Source: Chloroflexota bacterium
Lineage (GTDB): Bacteria; Chloroflexota; Anaerolineae; Aggregatilineales; Phototrophicaceae
DNA length: 64,000 nt
Direction: 5' to 3'
Assembly (NCBI GenBank): GCA_013388745.1
Contig: JACAER010000050.1
Location: 1-64,000 of the forward strand
In this document: piece after piece, positions 41,853 through 50,667 of the stretch
Position numbering within the stretch: position 1 is the stretch's first letter
Layout: every line of letters starts with the position of its first letter
Made by a program: the position numbers and the translations under genes
The notes under the pieces: generated by a model
What the model was told of the DNA's origin: nothing
What the model saw: only the letters and a program-made list of their open reading frames with translations
Databases searched by the model: none

Positions 41853-42614
41853 TCAGGCCTGCTGCCAGCCCTGCCAGGCGCGCGCCTGCCAGGCGGCGTA
41901 AAGCGCAACAGAGCCGACGGTGGCGACATTCAAGCTGGCGACTTTGCCGCGCATCGGCAGGGTGACCAGATCATCACAGTTATCGCGCACAAGCCGGCGC
42001 ATGCCTTCGCCCTCGCTGCCCAACACCAGCCCCAGGGCGATATTGAGATCGGTCTTGTCGATCGATTTGATATTCGGCCCGATGTCCAGACCGATCATCC
42101 ACACATCCTGATCCTTAAGGTCTTTCATGGTCTGCACCAGATTCGTCACCTGCACGATTTTCAGATGCTCGACAGCCCCCGACGAAGCATTGACCACTGC
42201 CGGCGTCACCGAAACACTGCGCCGTTCCTGAATAATCACGCCGTGAATGCCCACCGCGTCCGCCACGCGCAGCAGCACGCCGACATTTTGCGGGTCTTTG
42301 AGCAAATCCAGCAGCAAAATGAAGGGTTTTTCGCTGCGCTGCTGGCTGACGCTTAACACATCTTCCAGATCAGCATAGGGATACGGGCTGGCGCGCAGCA
42401 CCGTGTTCTGATGGTTGCTGCCGCCGGCCAGATCATCGATGATGCGGCGCGGCACGCGCTTAACCTTGACGCCGCGCTCAGTGGCCATGCCGATGATTTC
42501 GGCGACCACGCCTTTCTCTTCCAGCGTTTCGGTCAACAGAAGCTGCTCGAACTGGCGCTTGCCCGCGCGCAGCGTTTCCATCACCGCCCAATGGCCGTAG
42601 ATAAAATCGCTCAT
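41853..42614 (-). CDS. rlmB: 23S rRNA 2'-O-methyltransferase, RlmB/SpoU family
   Basis: 253 residues. An N-terminal substrate-binding domain (DFIYGHWAVMETLRAGKRQFEQLLL) precedes the SPOUT knot domain. SpoU motifs are ILLLDLLKDPQNVGVLLRVADAVGIHGVII, SSGAVEHLKIVQVTNL, GLVLGSEGEGMRRLVRDNCDDLVTLPMRGKVASLNVATVGSVALYA. It methylates a ribose in 23S rRNA (G2251 in the best known member) using SAM. Its start overlaps the end of cysS by four bases, a frequent pairing. Confidence 0.92.
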   Translation of the reverse strand: MSDFIYGHWAVMETLRAGKRQFEQLLLTETLEEKGVVAEIIGMATERGVKVKRVPRRIIDDLAGGSNHQNTVLRASPYPYADLEDVLSVSQQRSEKPFILLLDLLKDPQNVGVLLRVADAVGIHGVIIQERRSVSVTPAVVNASSGAVEHLKIVQVTNLVQTMKDLKDQDVWMIGLDIGPNIKSIDKTDLNIALGLVLGSEGEGMRRLVRDNCDDLVTLPMRGKVASLNVATVGSVALYAAWQARAWQGWQQA

Positions 42615-44059
42615 GACTGCACCCGCCAGATCGTGCCATCGGGGCGATCTTCCAGAACGATGCCGATGCGCGCCAATTCGCTGCGGATACGATCGCTTTC
42701 GGCGTAATTTTTATTGACACGCGCCTGTGCGCGCATAGCGATCAACAGCTCAACCAGCGCAGCTTCGCGTTGGCCGTCGCTGGAGGCTGCCTCGCTCTGG
42801 CCGACAATGCCCAGCACGCCGCCGCCTAACGTTGTATATACAGCGTTGATGGCCGTAAGTATCGCTAAACCCAACGGCTGGCCGCTGTTGAGCAGGGCGT
42901 TCACATCGCGCGTGAATTCCTGAAGCCCGGCCAGGGCGCGCGGCGTGTTAAAGTCGTCGTCCATCGCTTCGATAAAGGCGCGGCGCGCTTCTTCTACACG
43001 CGGCAGAAAATCGCTGCCGGCTTCGCTTTGCGGCGCGCCCGCCATTGTCCGCCGCAGCAACCGCACGGCGTTGTTGATGCGTTCCCAGCCGCCTGTCGCC
43101 GCTTGCAGGGCGTCGTCGCTGTAATCAATCGGGTTGCTGTAATGCGCGGTCAACAAAAATGTGCGGATCACTTCGGGACGGTAGCTTTGCAGCGCGTCTT
43201 TGATCGTGCGGAAATTGCCGAGACTCTTGCTCATCTTCACGCCGTCTACTGTCAGGCTGCCGACCAGCAGCCAATAGTTGGCAAAAGGCGCGTCGTTGGC
43301 CGATTCGCTCTGGGCGATTTCGCACTCGTTGTGCGGGAAAATGTTGTCGATGCCGCCGCCGTGAATATCGAACGTCGTGCCCAGATACTTTTTCGCCATC
43401 GCCGAGCATTCGATATGCCAGCCGGGAAAACCTTCGCCCCACGGGCTGTCCCAACGCAAAATATGTTCGGGTTCGGCTTTTTTCCACAGCGCGAAGTCTT
43501 CCGGGTTGCGCTTTTCGTCGGCGCGCACGGTGTCGCGCGCGCCGGCTTCCTGCTCTTCCAGCCGGCGATTCGAGAGTTTGCCGTAATCGGGGTCGGAGGT
43601 GACGTCGAAATACACGCTGCCGTTGACCACGTAGGCATGGCCTTTGGCCAGCAGTGTCTCGATCATTTTGATCTGTTCGGGGATGTGCCCGCTGGCGCGT
43701 GGCGAAATATCCGGGCGCACGACGCCCAGCGCGTCCATATCCTCGAAGTAGCTGCGCGTGTAGTCTTCGACGATCTTCATGGGCACAGACTGCGCCTGCC
43801 GCGCTTTGCGCAAAATGCGATCTTCGCCCGTTTCCAGCAGATGGCCGACATCGGTAATATTTTGCACGTAAAGCACATCGTAGCCGCTGTAACGCAGGTA
43901 GCGCACGATGACATCGAAGGCCACATAACTCTTGGCGTGGCCGATATGCGCATGGTCATAAACCGTCGGGCCGCAGACATACATGTTCACCCGTCCCGGC
44001 TCGATCGGCACAAATTCTTGTTTTTCACGTCCTAAAACGTTAAAGATACGCAAGCTCAT
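42611..44059 (-). CDS. cysS: Cysteinyl-tRNA synthetase
   Basis: 482 residues, full length. The HIGH motif is [17 protein letters not shown] (about 30-46) with the zinc Cys in [10 protein letters not shown]. The other zinc ligands lie in [15 protein letters not shown] and [10 protein letters not shown]-like [21 protein letters not shown] is [15 protein letters not shown]. It charges tRNA-Cys. Overlaps rlmB by four bases. No T-box element is seen in the 44060-44313 spacer, which otherwise holds only the small palindrome ACACCGGTGT (44277-44286). Confidence 0.98.
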   Translation of the reverse strand: MSLRIFNVLGREKQEFVPIEPGRVNMYVCGPTVYDHAHIGHAKSYVAFDVIVRYLRYSGYDVLYVQNITDVGHLLETGEDRILRKARQAQSVPMKIVEDYTRSYFEDMDALGVVRPDISPRASGHIPEQIKMIETLLAKGHAYVVNGSVYFDVTSDPDYGKLSNRRLEEQEAGARDTVRADEKRNPEDFALWKKAEPEHILRWDSPWGEGFPGWHIECSAMAKKYLGTTFDIHGGGIDNIFPHNECEIAQSESANDAPFANYWLLVGSLTVDGVKMSKSLGNFRTIKDALQSYRPEVIRTFLLTAHYSNPIDYSDDALQAATGGWERINNAVRLLRRTMAGAPQSEAGSDFLPRVEEARRAFIEAMDDDFNTPRALAGLQEFTRDVNALLNSGQPLGLAILTAINAVYTTLGGGVLGIVGQSEAASSDGQREAALVELLIAMRAQARVNKNYAESDRIRSELARIGIVLEDRPDGTIWRVQS

Positions 44060-44313
44060 AGCTAGTTAACTTGTCCTTGAGTACAGACAGAAAGCCTTTG
44101 CTATTGTAGCGCACAAACCAGGCAAGTCCTATATCCTTCTGGCTGTCATCCAGGGCTGGCACGCTGGCGACAAGGCCTGCCATGATGGTAAAGTTTTGCG
44201 CGGCTGTGCGCGTTTCTCATCGTTCGCCATGTCAAAGCGGGCGTACCATTAGAAACAGCGCACATTGTTTTTTTATACACCGGTGTTTTTGAGAATCATG
44301 ACGAGAGCGGCTT

Positions 44314-45927
44314 ATGCCCAAATCATTTGACCGTACTACGCTTATCCTCATTGCCTTGCTGATGCTCGCCGCGATAATCGCGCGTGTGCTGCCCGGCCCG
44401 CGCACGATTGACGACGCATTTATCACCTTTCGCTACAGCCGCAATCTGGTCGAAGGGCAGGGCTTTGTCTACAACTATGGTGTGCGCACGCTGGGCACGA
44501 CGACGCCGCTGTTTACGCTGCTGCTGGCCGGAATCAGTCTGGGCACAGGGCAGCAGGATTTTCAGTGGTATGCCATCGCCCTCAGCGCGCTGGCCGATGC
44601 GCTGAACTGCGCACTGCTGTTTTTGATCACGCGGCGTGCCACTGGCAGTCAGATGTTGGGGATCGTGCTGGGCGCGCTGTGGGCGCTGGCCCCGCGCAGC
44701 GTGACCTTTGCCATCGGCGGCATGGAAACCAGCCCCAATATTTTGTGGATGCTGGCGGCGGTGTGGTGTTATCTCAGCGCTGCCGAAAACCCGCCGGCGG
44801 CGGGCATACGGGGCTGGCTCGCGGATAAAATCGTGTGGATGGGTGTGTTCGCCGGGTTGGGGCTGTGGACGCGCATCGACGCCGCGCTGTGGGTCGCGCC
44901 GCTGTTCGCTTATCACTGGTGGGAACACTTGCGCGCTGCACAAAAACATGATGGGCGCTCTTATTTGCCGCTGCGCGCCTGGCTGGCCTGCCTGCTCACG
45001 TTCGCGCCCTGGCTGCTGTTCAGCACGCTGTATTTCGGCTCGCCGCTGCCCAATTCGATCAACGCCAAGAGTCTGGCATATGTCATGCCGTCCGGCGCGG
45101 CCTTTGTTGAACTGGCGCTGCGCAATTATGCCTTTCCGTTTTTCGAGGTGCAGCTTTTGCCGGAAAGCTGGCGCACAGTCGGCGGGCTGTTTTTCATGAC
45201 GCTGTATCTGCTGCTGGCGCTGCTGGGGCTGCTGTACAGCGCCCGGAACGCGCCGCGCCTGCTGCCCTTTTTGCTGTATCCCTGGCTGTATCTGGCGGCT
45301 TTTTCGCTGGCCAACCCGCTGATTTTTCGCTGGTATACGCTGCCGCCGCTGCCGGCGCTGACGTTGGGCCTTGTCTGCGGTCTGTGGTCGATCATTGGGG
45401 CAGAAAAGATCAACCGCGCGGCGCCCATCGTCGCAAGTGCATTCGGCGTCTTCTGGCTGGCCGCTTCGCTCAATGTCTGGACGCTGCATCCCGATCACGG
45501 GCCGGATCGCCCCGCGCCGCAGATGGCCTGGCATCAGATCGAATTGTATTACGAACGCATCGGCAGGCAGTTACGCGAAGACTACGGCGTGACGCCGCAA
45601 ACGCGCGTGGCATCCGCCGACATCGGCGCTATCGGCTATTTCAGCCGCGCCACGATTGTCGATACCGTCGGGCTGGTGACGCCGGAACTGCGGCGCTACT
45701 ATCCCAATGCGCCGGAATGGATTGTCGCAGGTCAGAATTACGCCGTGCCGCCGCAGCTTATTCTCGACACGCAGCCAGATTATTTTGTGACGATGGAGGC
45801 CTTTGTGCGTCTGGGTCTGGAACAGAACGCGACATTCACCGCTAGCTATATGCTGCTGGAAGAAATTCCCACGAATTTTTACGGCACGGGGATGCGGCTG
45901 TACGGGCGCAGAGGAGAACAGCCGTGA
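44314..45927 (+). CDS. GT-C fold membrane glycosyltransferase-like protein
   Basis: 537 residues with about 10-12 transmembrane helices. The first periplasmic loop reads PGPRTIDDAFITFRYSRNLVEGQGFVYN, the DD motif and FxYxRNL pattern of polyprenyl-phosphate-dependent GT-C enzymes. The C-terminal 130 residues are soluble and extracytoplasmic (ELYYERIGRQLREDYGVTPQTRVASADIGAIGYFSRATIVDTVGLVTPELRRYYPNAPEW). It probably transfers a sugar from a lipid carrier to an envelope acceptor. Its stop overlaps the next membrane-protein gene by four bases. Confidence 0.82.
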   Translation: MPKSFDRTTLILIALLMLAAIIARVLPGPRTIDDAFITFRYSRNLVEGQGFVYNYGVRTLGTTTPLFTLLLAGISLGTGQQDFQWYAIALSALADALNCALLFLITRRATGSQMLGIVLGALWALAPRSVTFAIGGMETSPNILWMLAAVWCYLSAAENPPAAGIRGWLADKIVWMGVFAGLGLWTRIDAALWVAPLFAYHWWEHLRAAQKHDGRSYLPLRAWLACLLTFAPWLLFSTLYFGSPLPNSINAKSLAYVMPSGAAFVELALRNYAFPFFEVQLLPESWRTVGGLFFMTLYLLLALLGLLYSARNAPRLLPFLLYPWLYLAAFSLANPLIFRWYTLPPLPALTLGLVCGLWSIIGAEKINRAAPIVASAFGVFWLAASLNVWTLHPDHGPDRPAPQMAWHQIELYYERIGRQLREDYGVTPQTRVASADIGAIGYFSRATIVDTVGLVTPELRRYYPNAPEWIVAGQNYAVPPQLILDTQPDYFVTMEAFVRLGLEQNATFTASYMLLEEIPTNFYGTGMRLYGRRGEQP

Positions 45928-47549
45928 GTGTGTCGGCGCGTGAATGGCGCGGCGTGCTGCTGTACGCGCTGCTGCTGGCGCTCATCAGCACGCTGCCGTA
46001 TCTGGCGGCATGGGCGCTGCAAACGCCGGACACCGTGTTCAGCGGGTTTTTGCTCGGCACAGAAGACGGCAATTCGTATCTGGGCAAGATGCGCATCGGC
46101 GCGCGCGGCGAATGGCACTTCGGCATTTTTTACACCTCTGAACAGCATAACAGCGCGCCGCTGCTGTTTTTGCCCTATATTGTGCCGGGACAGATCATCG
46201 GACTGCTGATCGGGCGCGATCATCCGGCGCTGACCGAGGCGCTGCTGCTGACGTTTCACGCTATGCGTATTGCTTTTGGCGTGCTGATGGTATTGGTCAT
46301 GTACCGCTTTATCGCCGAATTTGTGCGCGCGCCGGGCCTACGCTTCACGGCGCTGCTGCTGGCGACGCTGGGCGGCGGTTTTGGCTGGCTGCTGCTGTTG
46401 CTCGGCGGTCTGCCCCCCGAATGGTATATCCCCGAAGCCTTTTCGTTCCTGATTATCTATGGCCTGCCGCATCTGGCGCTGGCGCGCGCGGCGCTGCTGC
46501 TGGGGCTGCTGGCGGTGATCTGGTTGGTGAAAGGCGCGCGGCACGACTGGCGGCTGTACACGCTCGCGGCGAGCTGCTGGCTGCTGGTGGGGCTGGCGGT
46601 GCCGTTTTATCTGGTCATCGTTTATGCGATTCTGGGCGCGTGGGGGCTGGCGGCCTGGCAGCGCGCGCGAAAATTCCCGACGGCTTTGTTCTGGCGTACC
46701 GTGATTCCGGCGGCATTCACCCTGCCTCTGTTCCTTTACTATATGCTGACGTTCACGACAAATCCGGTGTTCGCGCAGTGGTCGGCGCAAAACGATCTGC
46801 CGTCGCCGTCGCCGCTGCATTATGCGCTGGCGTACAGTGTGCTGGCGCCGCTGGCGTTTTTTGGCGCGCGCTGTTTCCTGAAAACCCGGTTGGCGCCGCG
46901 TTTCGAGGTGCTTACGACGCGAATGCTGCTGGTCGGTTGGGTGCTGCTGGTGCCGCTGCTGGTCTATTTGCCGATCAATGTGCAGCGGCGCATGGCGGAG
47001 GCGGTGATCATGCCGCTGGCGCTGCTGGCGGCGGTCGGCTTGCGCCTGCTCACGCGGCAGCGGCGCTCATGGCTGCGCGCGCGGGCCATGGTGGCTGCCG
47101 TGCTGCTGCCCTCCTATGCCCTGCTGCTGGTGGGCAGCCTGGTGTCCGCCGCCGCACGTACACCGCCGCTGTTCCTGTCCGCGGGCGAAGTGGCCGCGCT
47201 GCGCTGGCTGGAAACGCGCGTCAATAGTGAGGATGTTGTGTTGGCGGCCTTCAACACCTGCAATCGTATCGCCGGGCGCACCAATGCCCGCGCCTTCGCC
47301 GGACACGGGCCAGAAACCCTGTTTCTGCGCGAAAAACGCGAAGACATCGCGCGCTTTTTCGGCGGCGCATTGACGCTGGCACAGTTGCAGGCGCGTTACA
47401 GCAGCCAGTTTACGCTGCGCCCTATCACCTATGTCTTTGTCGGGCCAGATGAGCGCGCGCTGATGAACGGCAGCGGGGATTGGATGGCGGGCTTAACGCG
47501 CGTCTATGCGCAGGACGGCTACGAAATATACACGGTGGATCATCCCTGA
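45924..47549 (+). CDS. Polytopic membrane protein, GT-C-like
   Basis: 541 residues with about 11 transmembrane helices. The first external loop has ALQTPDTVFSGFLLGTEDGNSYLGKMRIGARGEWHF, with an acidic pair (ED) in the place where GT-C enzymes have their catalytic acids. Helices occupy most of the rest to about 420, and the C-terminal 120 residues form a soluble domain (FLSAGEVAALRWLETRVNSEDVVLAAFNTCNRIAGRTNARAFAGHGPETLFL). It is coupled to the preceding GT-C gene by a four-base overlap and is probably functionally linked. Confidence 0.72.
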   Translation: MSVSAREWRGVLLYALLLALISTLPYLAAWALQTPDTVFSGFLLGTEDGNSYLGKMRIGARGEWHFGIFYTSEQHNSAPLLFLPYIVPGQIIGLLIGRDHPALTEALLLTFHAMRIAFGVLMVLVMYRFIAEFVRAPGLRFTALLLATLGGGFGWLLLLLGGLPPEWYIPEAFSFLIIYGLPHLALARAALLLGLLAVIWLVKGARHDWRLYTLAASCWLLVGLAVPFYLVIVYAILGAWGLAAWQRARKFPTALFWRTVIPAAFTLPLFLYYMLTFTTNPVFAQWSAQNDLPSPSPLHYALAYSVLAPLAFFGARCFLKTRLAPRFEVLTTRMLLVGWVLLVPLLVYLPINVQRRMAEAVIMPLALLAAVGLRLLTRQRRSWLRARAMVAAVLLPSYALLLVGSLVSAAARTPPLFLSAGEVAALRWLETRVNSEDVVLAAFNTCNRIAGRTNARAFAGHGPETLFLREKREDIARFFGGALTLAQLQARYSSQFTLRPITYVFVGPDERALMNGSGDWMAGLTRVYAQDGYEIYTVDHP

Positions 47550-47556
47550 GGCGCTG

Positions 47557-48078
47557 CTACAGCGCTTCGGCACTGAGCAGCGCACCCGTGTGCAGCGTGC
47601 GGTACAGGCAGCAGCCGCCTTTGCACTTGCGGAAAACCTCGAACGCCTCGCGCGAAACGGCCACTTCTGCCGCCGGCGCGCCTTCGACATGCACAATATA
47701 GAGCGCTGTGCGGCGGTTGAGCATCCGCACAGTAAAGGTGGCCGCGCCGCAGGTTTGCTGCACCGTACCCGCGCGCATATCGGCGCTCAGGTGCAGCCCG
47801 TGACGCAGGAAAATGCCCATCATGGCGGCGTTGAGCAGCGTCACACCGATACCGACCAGCGACAGAATTGCCGACTGCTGCTGCTGGCCGAAAAAGAGCA
47901 GGCTTGTTGCCAGCAAAATGCCCGCGCCGATCGTCGCCGCGCCGACCAGAATACTGCGCCTGTGTTGGCCGCGCAGCCGCTCTGCCTGTGCCGCGCTGAG
48001 ACGCCCCGCGCGGTTTTGCGCCAGATCGTCTGCGCTAAAATTTAATACTGTGCTGAAGTCTACGCCGCTCACGCCCAA
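47557..48078 (-). CDS. Hypothetical membrane protein with two central helices
   Basis: 173 residues. Two transmembrane helices at about 42-90 (SILVGAATIGAGILLATSLLFFG and SAILSLVGIGVTLLNAAMMGIFL) lie between a polar N-terminus (SADDLAQNRAGRLSAAQAERLRGQ) and a C-terminal beta-rich domain (CGAATFTVRMLNRRTALYIVHVEG), with a KCKGGCC cluster near the end (about 152-158). Function unknown. It is convergent with the GT-C pair, seven bases away. Confidence 0.6.
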   Translation of the reverse strand: MGVSGVDFSTVLNFSADDLAQNRAGRLSAAQAERLRGQHRRSILVGAATIGAGILLATSLLFFGQQQQSAILSLVGIGVTLLNAAMMGIFLRHGLHLSADMRAGTVQQTCGAATFTVRMLNRRTALYIVHVEGAPAAEVAVSREAFEVFRKCKGGCCLYRTLHTGALLSAEAL

Positions 48079-48149
48079 ACATCTCCGCCCTAATCATGCC
48101 TGTCGCGGCGTTCTATCTTCCACCATCGCCGTCCGGCGGTCAATAGCGA

Positions 48150-48178
48150 TTGACGCATTGACAGTATTCAAATAATAT
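48150..48178 (+). promoter_or_regulatory. Sigma-70-type promoter
   Basis: TTGACG (48150-48155), 17-base spacer, TAATAT (48173-48178), in an AT-rich island about 90 bases before the gene starting at 48266. Confidence 0.6.
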
Positions 48179-48265
48179 TAAGAAAGAGAAGGGGTTAATC
48201 GTCTCAAATTCTGCACCACCTCTCCTCCGGTCTGAATGCCGATCGAGGAGAAAGAGAGCACCACC

Positions 48266-48988
48266 ATGTCTGTTCCACAAGCCTCGTTTGATCCCGCCCC
48301 CTGGCAGCAAAAAACGATCTCTCCGCTCACAAAATTGGGTGTCTGGACGTTAGCCATCCTGCTGGGTTTTGTGCTGTTCTACAGCGCGATTTTTGCGCTG
48401 GCCGGCTTGACTTCCCCCGCCAATCTCGGTGTGGGACTGGTCGCTTTAGCCGTTGCGCTCGCCGTGATTTTTGTGCTGGTTAAGCTGTGGCCGCTGCTGC
48501 GCGCGCCCACCGATTTTAAGCCTAAATGGACGCCGGCGGACAGCAAGAAGCTGGGACAGTCATTTGAGGTGCGGCATATGCGCGCGCTGGTGAACGATGC
48601 TTCCGGTTCGGTCTTGTTTGGCGAGCGCACGCTGCATTTGTCGGGCAAGGTGAATCCCAACATCTTGATCGTGCTGGGCGTGATTGTCGTCGTCACTGTG
48701 ATTCCGCTGATCATTTTTCGCGTGGGGTTGGGGCTGATTCCTGCGCTGCTCATCGCGCTGCTGATCGGCAAAAAAGATCAGAATTATGATGTCGATTATA
48801 CGACGATAACCGACATCAGCGTCAAAGGGCGCATCGTCGAACTAAAAGCCGCCAACAGCCCCCGCCCCAACCACTTCCAATTTGCTGTGTCGCTGCCCGA
48901 CGGCGAACGTCTGTACCGCGAACTGGCCGCGCATTGTCCACAGACGGTCGCCGCCTGGAAACACAGCCTGCCGCAGCTTTTCAGCTAA
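48266..48988 (+). CDS. Hypothetical membrane protein
   Basis: 240 residues from ATG 48266 (an in-frame ATG at 48236 lacks a ribosome-binding site). Four hydrophobic segments: about 24-50, 55-75 and a pair around 135-170 (NILIVLGVIVVVTVIPLIIF and GLIPALLIALLIG). A soluble middle domain and a C-terminal beta-rich domain (YDVDYTTITDISVKGRIVELKAANSPRPNHFQFAVSLPDGERLY), the latter resembling PH-like bacterial membrane-associated domains. Function unknown. A good promoter lies upstream. Confidence 0.65.
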   Translation: MSVPQASFDPAPWQQKTISPLTKLGVWTLAILLGFVLFYSAIFALAGLTSPANLGVGLVALAVALAVIFVLVKLWPLLRAPTDFKPKWTPADSKKLGQSFEVRHMRALVNDASGSVLFGERTLHLSGKVNPNILIVLGVIVVVTVIPLIIFRVGLGLIPALLIALLIGKKDQNYDVDYTTITDISVKGRIVELKAANSPRPNHFQFAVSLPDGERLYRELAAHCPQTVAAWKHSLPQLFS

Positions 48989-49089
48989 TCTGCCCTGTTT
49001 AGACCCCTTCTCTCCTGCACCCGTCCACGCGCCAAAATCAGCGTTTTTACGCACGTATTGCGCCGGAGACTGCCCCCTGTGAACGCGCG

Positions 49090-50202
49090 CTAATCGGACT
49101 TCGGCGCGGGCGGCGCCGCCTGCGGGTCTGCCGGAGAGAGCAGCGGATATTCTGACAGCCCGTCAATCGCGATATGCGGCTCGGCGATCGTCATGCCGGC
49201 GTGTTCGATAATTTCCATCACCGCCAGGTTGATCGCCTCGCGTTCGGCGCAAAATTGTAGGTAGTCGGGCAGCTTGATGTTGCAGATAATGTCGATTTCC
49301 AGCGCGTTCTGCCCAAATTTGTTAAAAAACACCTGGATCGACTCGGTTTCCACCGTGGCGCGTGCGTGCAGCATCTCGCGGATCTGCGGCAGAATCACGC
49401 GCAGTTGGCTGCTGCGCGTCTTATAGTCGATGCCCAGTCTGTTGGTGTAGTGTCGTTTACTGAGCCGCGACCAATTGATGACAGCCGCGCTCGCCATTTT
49501 GCTGTTGGGAACAGTAACAAGCGCTTGATCGAGGCGGCGAATGCGCGTCGAACGCAGCCCCACATGCTCGACGCTGCCTTCGGCCTCCGGGATTTTGATA
49601 TATTCGCCTTCGACAAACGGACGATCACCGACAACGGCGGTAAAGCCGAACAGATTCGAAATAGTGTCCTGCGCGGCCAGCGAAAAAGCCAGCCCGCCCA
49701 GCCCCAGCCCGGCGACCAGACCGCTGACATCGTAGCCCCATTCCTGAATGATGATGACCAGCGCCAGCGCGATAATCACCAGCCGCAGCGCTGTGCGGAT
49801 AAACGGTAGCAGTTCGTCCTCGATAACAATGCCGGTGAAGCTTTGCAACTGCCGCCGCGACAAGGCGATCACCGCTACCGCCCGGAACAAGGCTGCCGCC
49901 ACGCCGAAAATCACGAAAGTGCGCACCAGCCGCTCGATAAAGACATCGGAAATGCCGAGTATCTGCGCGCCGATAAACAGCCCCAGCGCGATGATGAAAA
50001 AGCGTACACCCACCGTGATGATGTCGAAGGCCATAGTGCCGGCCTGCCAGCGCGTGCGTTCCAGTTGGCCGCGTATCGGCGCGACGATCACCCATGTCAG
50101 CACACGCCGCAGCAAAAAGATCACAATCAGCGCCAGCAGCGCCGCAAACACGCGCAGAACGATATTGTGCACGTCGGGCGAAAGTTGATCCCAAAACGTC
50201 AT
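49090..50202 (-). CDS. Small-conductance mechanosensitive channel (MscS family)
   Basis: About 370 residues from ATG 50202. Four hydrophobic helices cover residues 10-150. The pore-lining helix and beta domain are recognisable: GLVAGLGLGGLAFSLAAQDTISNLFGFTAVVGDRPFVEGEYIKIPEAEGSVEHVGLRSTRIRRLDQALVTVPNSKMASAAVINWSRL. The cytoplasmic C-terminal domain follows and the tail is Ala/Pro-rich. It opens under membrane tension during osmotic downshock. Confidence 0.93.
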   Translation of the reverse strand: MTFWDQLSPDVHNIVLRVFAALLALIVIFLLRRVLTWVIVAPIRGQLERTRWQAGTMAFDIITVGVRFFIIALGLFIGAQILGISDVFIERLVRTFVIFGVAAALFRAVAVIALSRRQLQSFTGIVIEDELLPFIRTALRLVIIALALVIIIQEWGYDVSGLVAGLGLGGLAFSLAAQDTISNLFGFTAVVGDRPFVEGEYIKIPEAEGSVEHVGLRSTRIRRLDQALVTVPNSKMASAAVINWSRLSKRHYTNRLGIDYKTRSSQLRVILPQIREMLHARATVETESIQVFFNKFGQNALEIDIICNIKLPDYLQFCAEREAINLAVMEIIEHAGMTIAEPHIAIDGLSEYPLLSPADPQAAPPAPKSD

Positions 50203-50325
50203 GTGCCTGTCGCTTTCTCTTGCCACGCCATTTTTTTGTTATATTATAGGGGTGTTGGGCAAGTTGTACGATTTCCACTTCCCAAAATTACACTATATTA
50301 CATATACTAAAGATAGTGACGCGCC

Positions 50326-50355
50326 GAACCCCAGGTTCACCGAACCATAGGTTCG
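50326..50355. repeat. Paired GAACC-N3-GGTTC palindromes
   Basis: GAACC-CCA-GGTTC (50326-50338) is followed by CGAACC-ATA-GGTTCG (50341-50355) and then CTAC. The CTAC tail also follows the palindromes at 6751 and 7737, suggesting a family of small intergenic repeats. Confidence 0.5.
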
Positions 50356-50459
50356 CTACATCGGGCTGCGCACGCCGTTCTCAGGCGCTTTTGCCGCAGC
50401 GCTCATCGTGATCCAAGCCAGATGCCCTATCTTCGGGGAAGTGAAACGGAGTTGAGTAG

Positions 50460-50594
50460 ATGGCCAAGAGAAAACCGGTGCGCCCCAATGATGCCGATCG
50501 TCCTGCGCTGTTAGTAGTGCTGGCGCAGTGCAGCGCCGCGCTGGTGATGATTCTGGCAGTGGTCTTTTCGGTGCCGGGCAGGCGTAAATCATAG
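50460..50594 (+). CDS. 44-residue single-pass membrane peptide
   Basis: ATG 50460 with GGAG about nine bases upstream opens a 44-codon frame, MAKRKPVRPNDADRPALLVV..., ending PGRRKS. A basic N-terminus, one hydrophobic helix (about 16-37: ALLVVLAQCSAALVMILAVVF) and a basic end fit a small inner-membrane protein. A clear intrinsic terminator follows 34 bases after the stop, marking a discrete transcription unit. No homologue is recognised. Confidence 0.55.
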   Translation: MAKRKPVRPNDADRPALLVVLAQCSAALVMILAVVFSVPGRRKS

Positions 50595-50627
50595 CCGCTT
50601 TTATCGTCACGCCCTCATCGCGGTGGG

Positions 50628-50657
50628 GACACGTCTTCGTGGCGTGTCTTTTTTGTT
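50628..50657 (+). terminator. Intrinsic terminator
   Basis: GACACG-N9-CGTGTC hairpin (50628-50648) followed by a run of T (TTTTTTGTTT), right after the 44-residue peptide gene. Confidence 0.75.
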
Positions 50658-50667
50658 TCTTGGCCTG

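Noticed and set aside
44060-44313. T-box riboswitch upstream of cysS
   Set aside because: No conserved T-box core or terminator/antiterminator pair was seen on the minus strand of this spacer.
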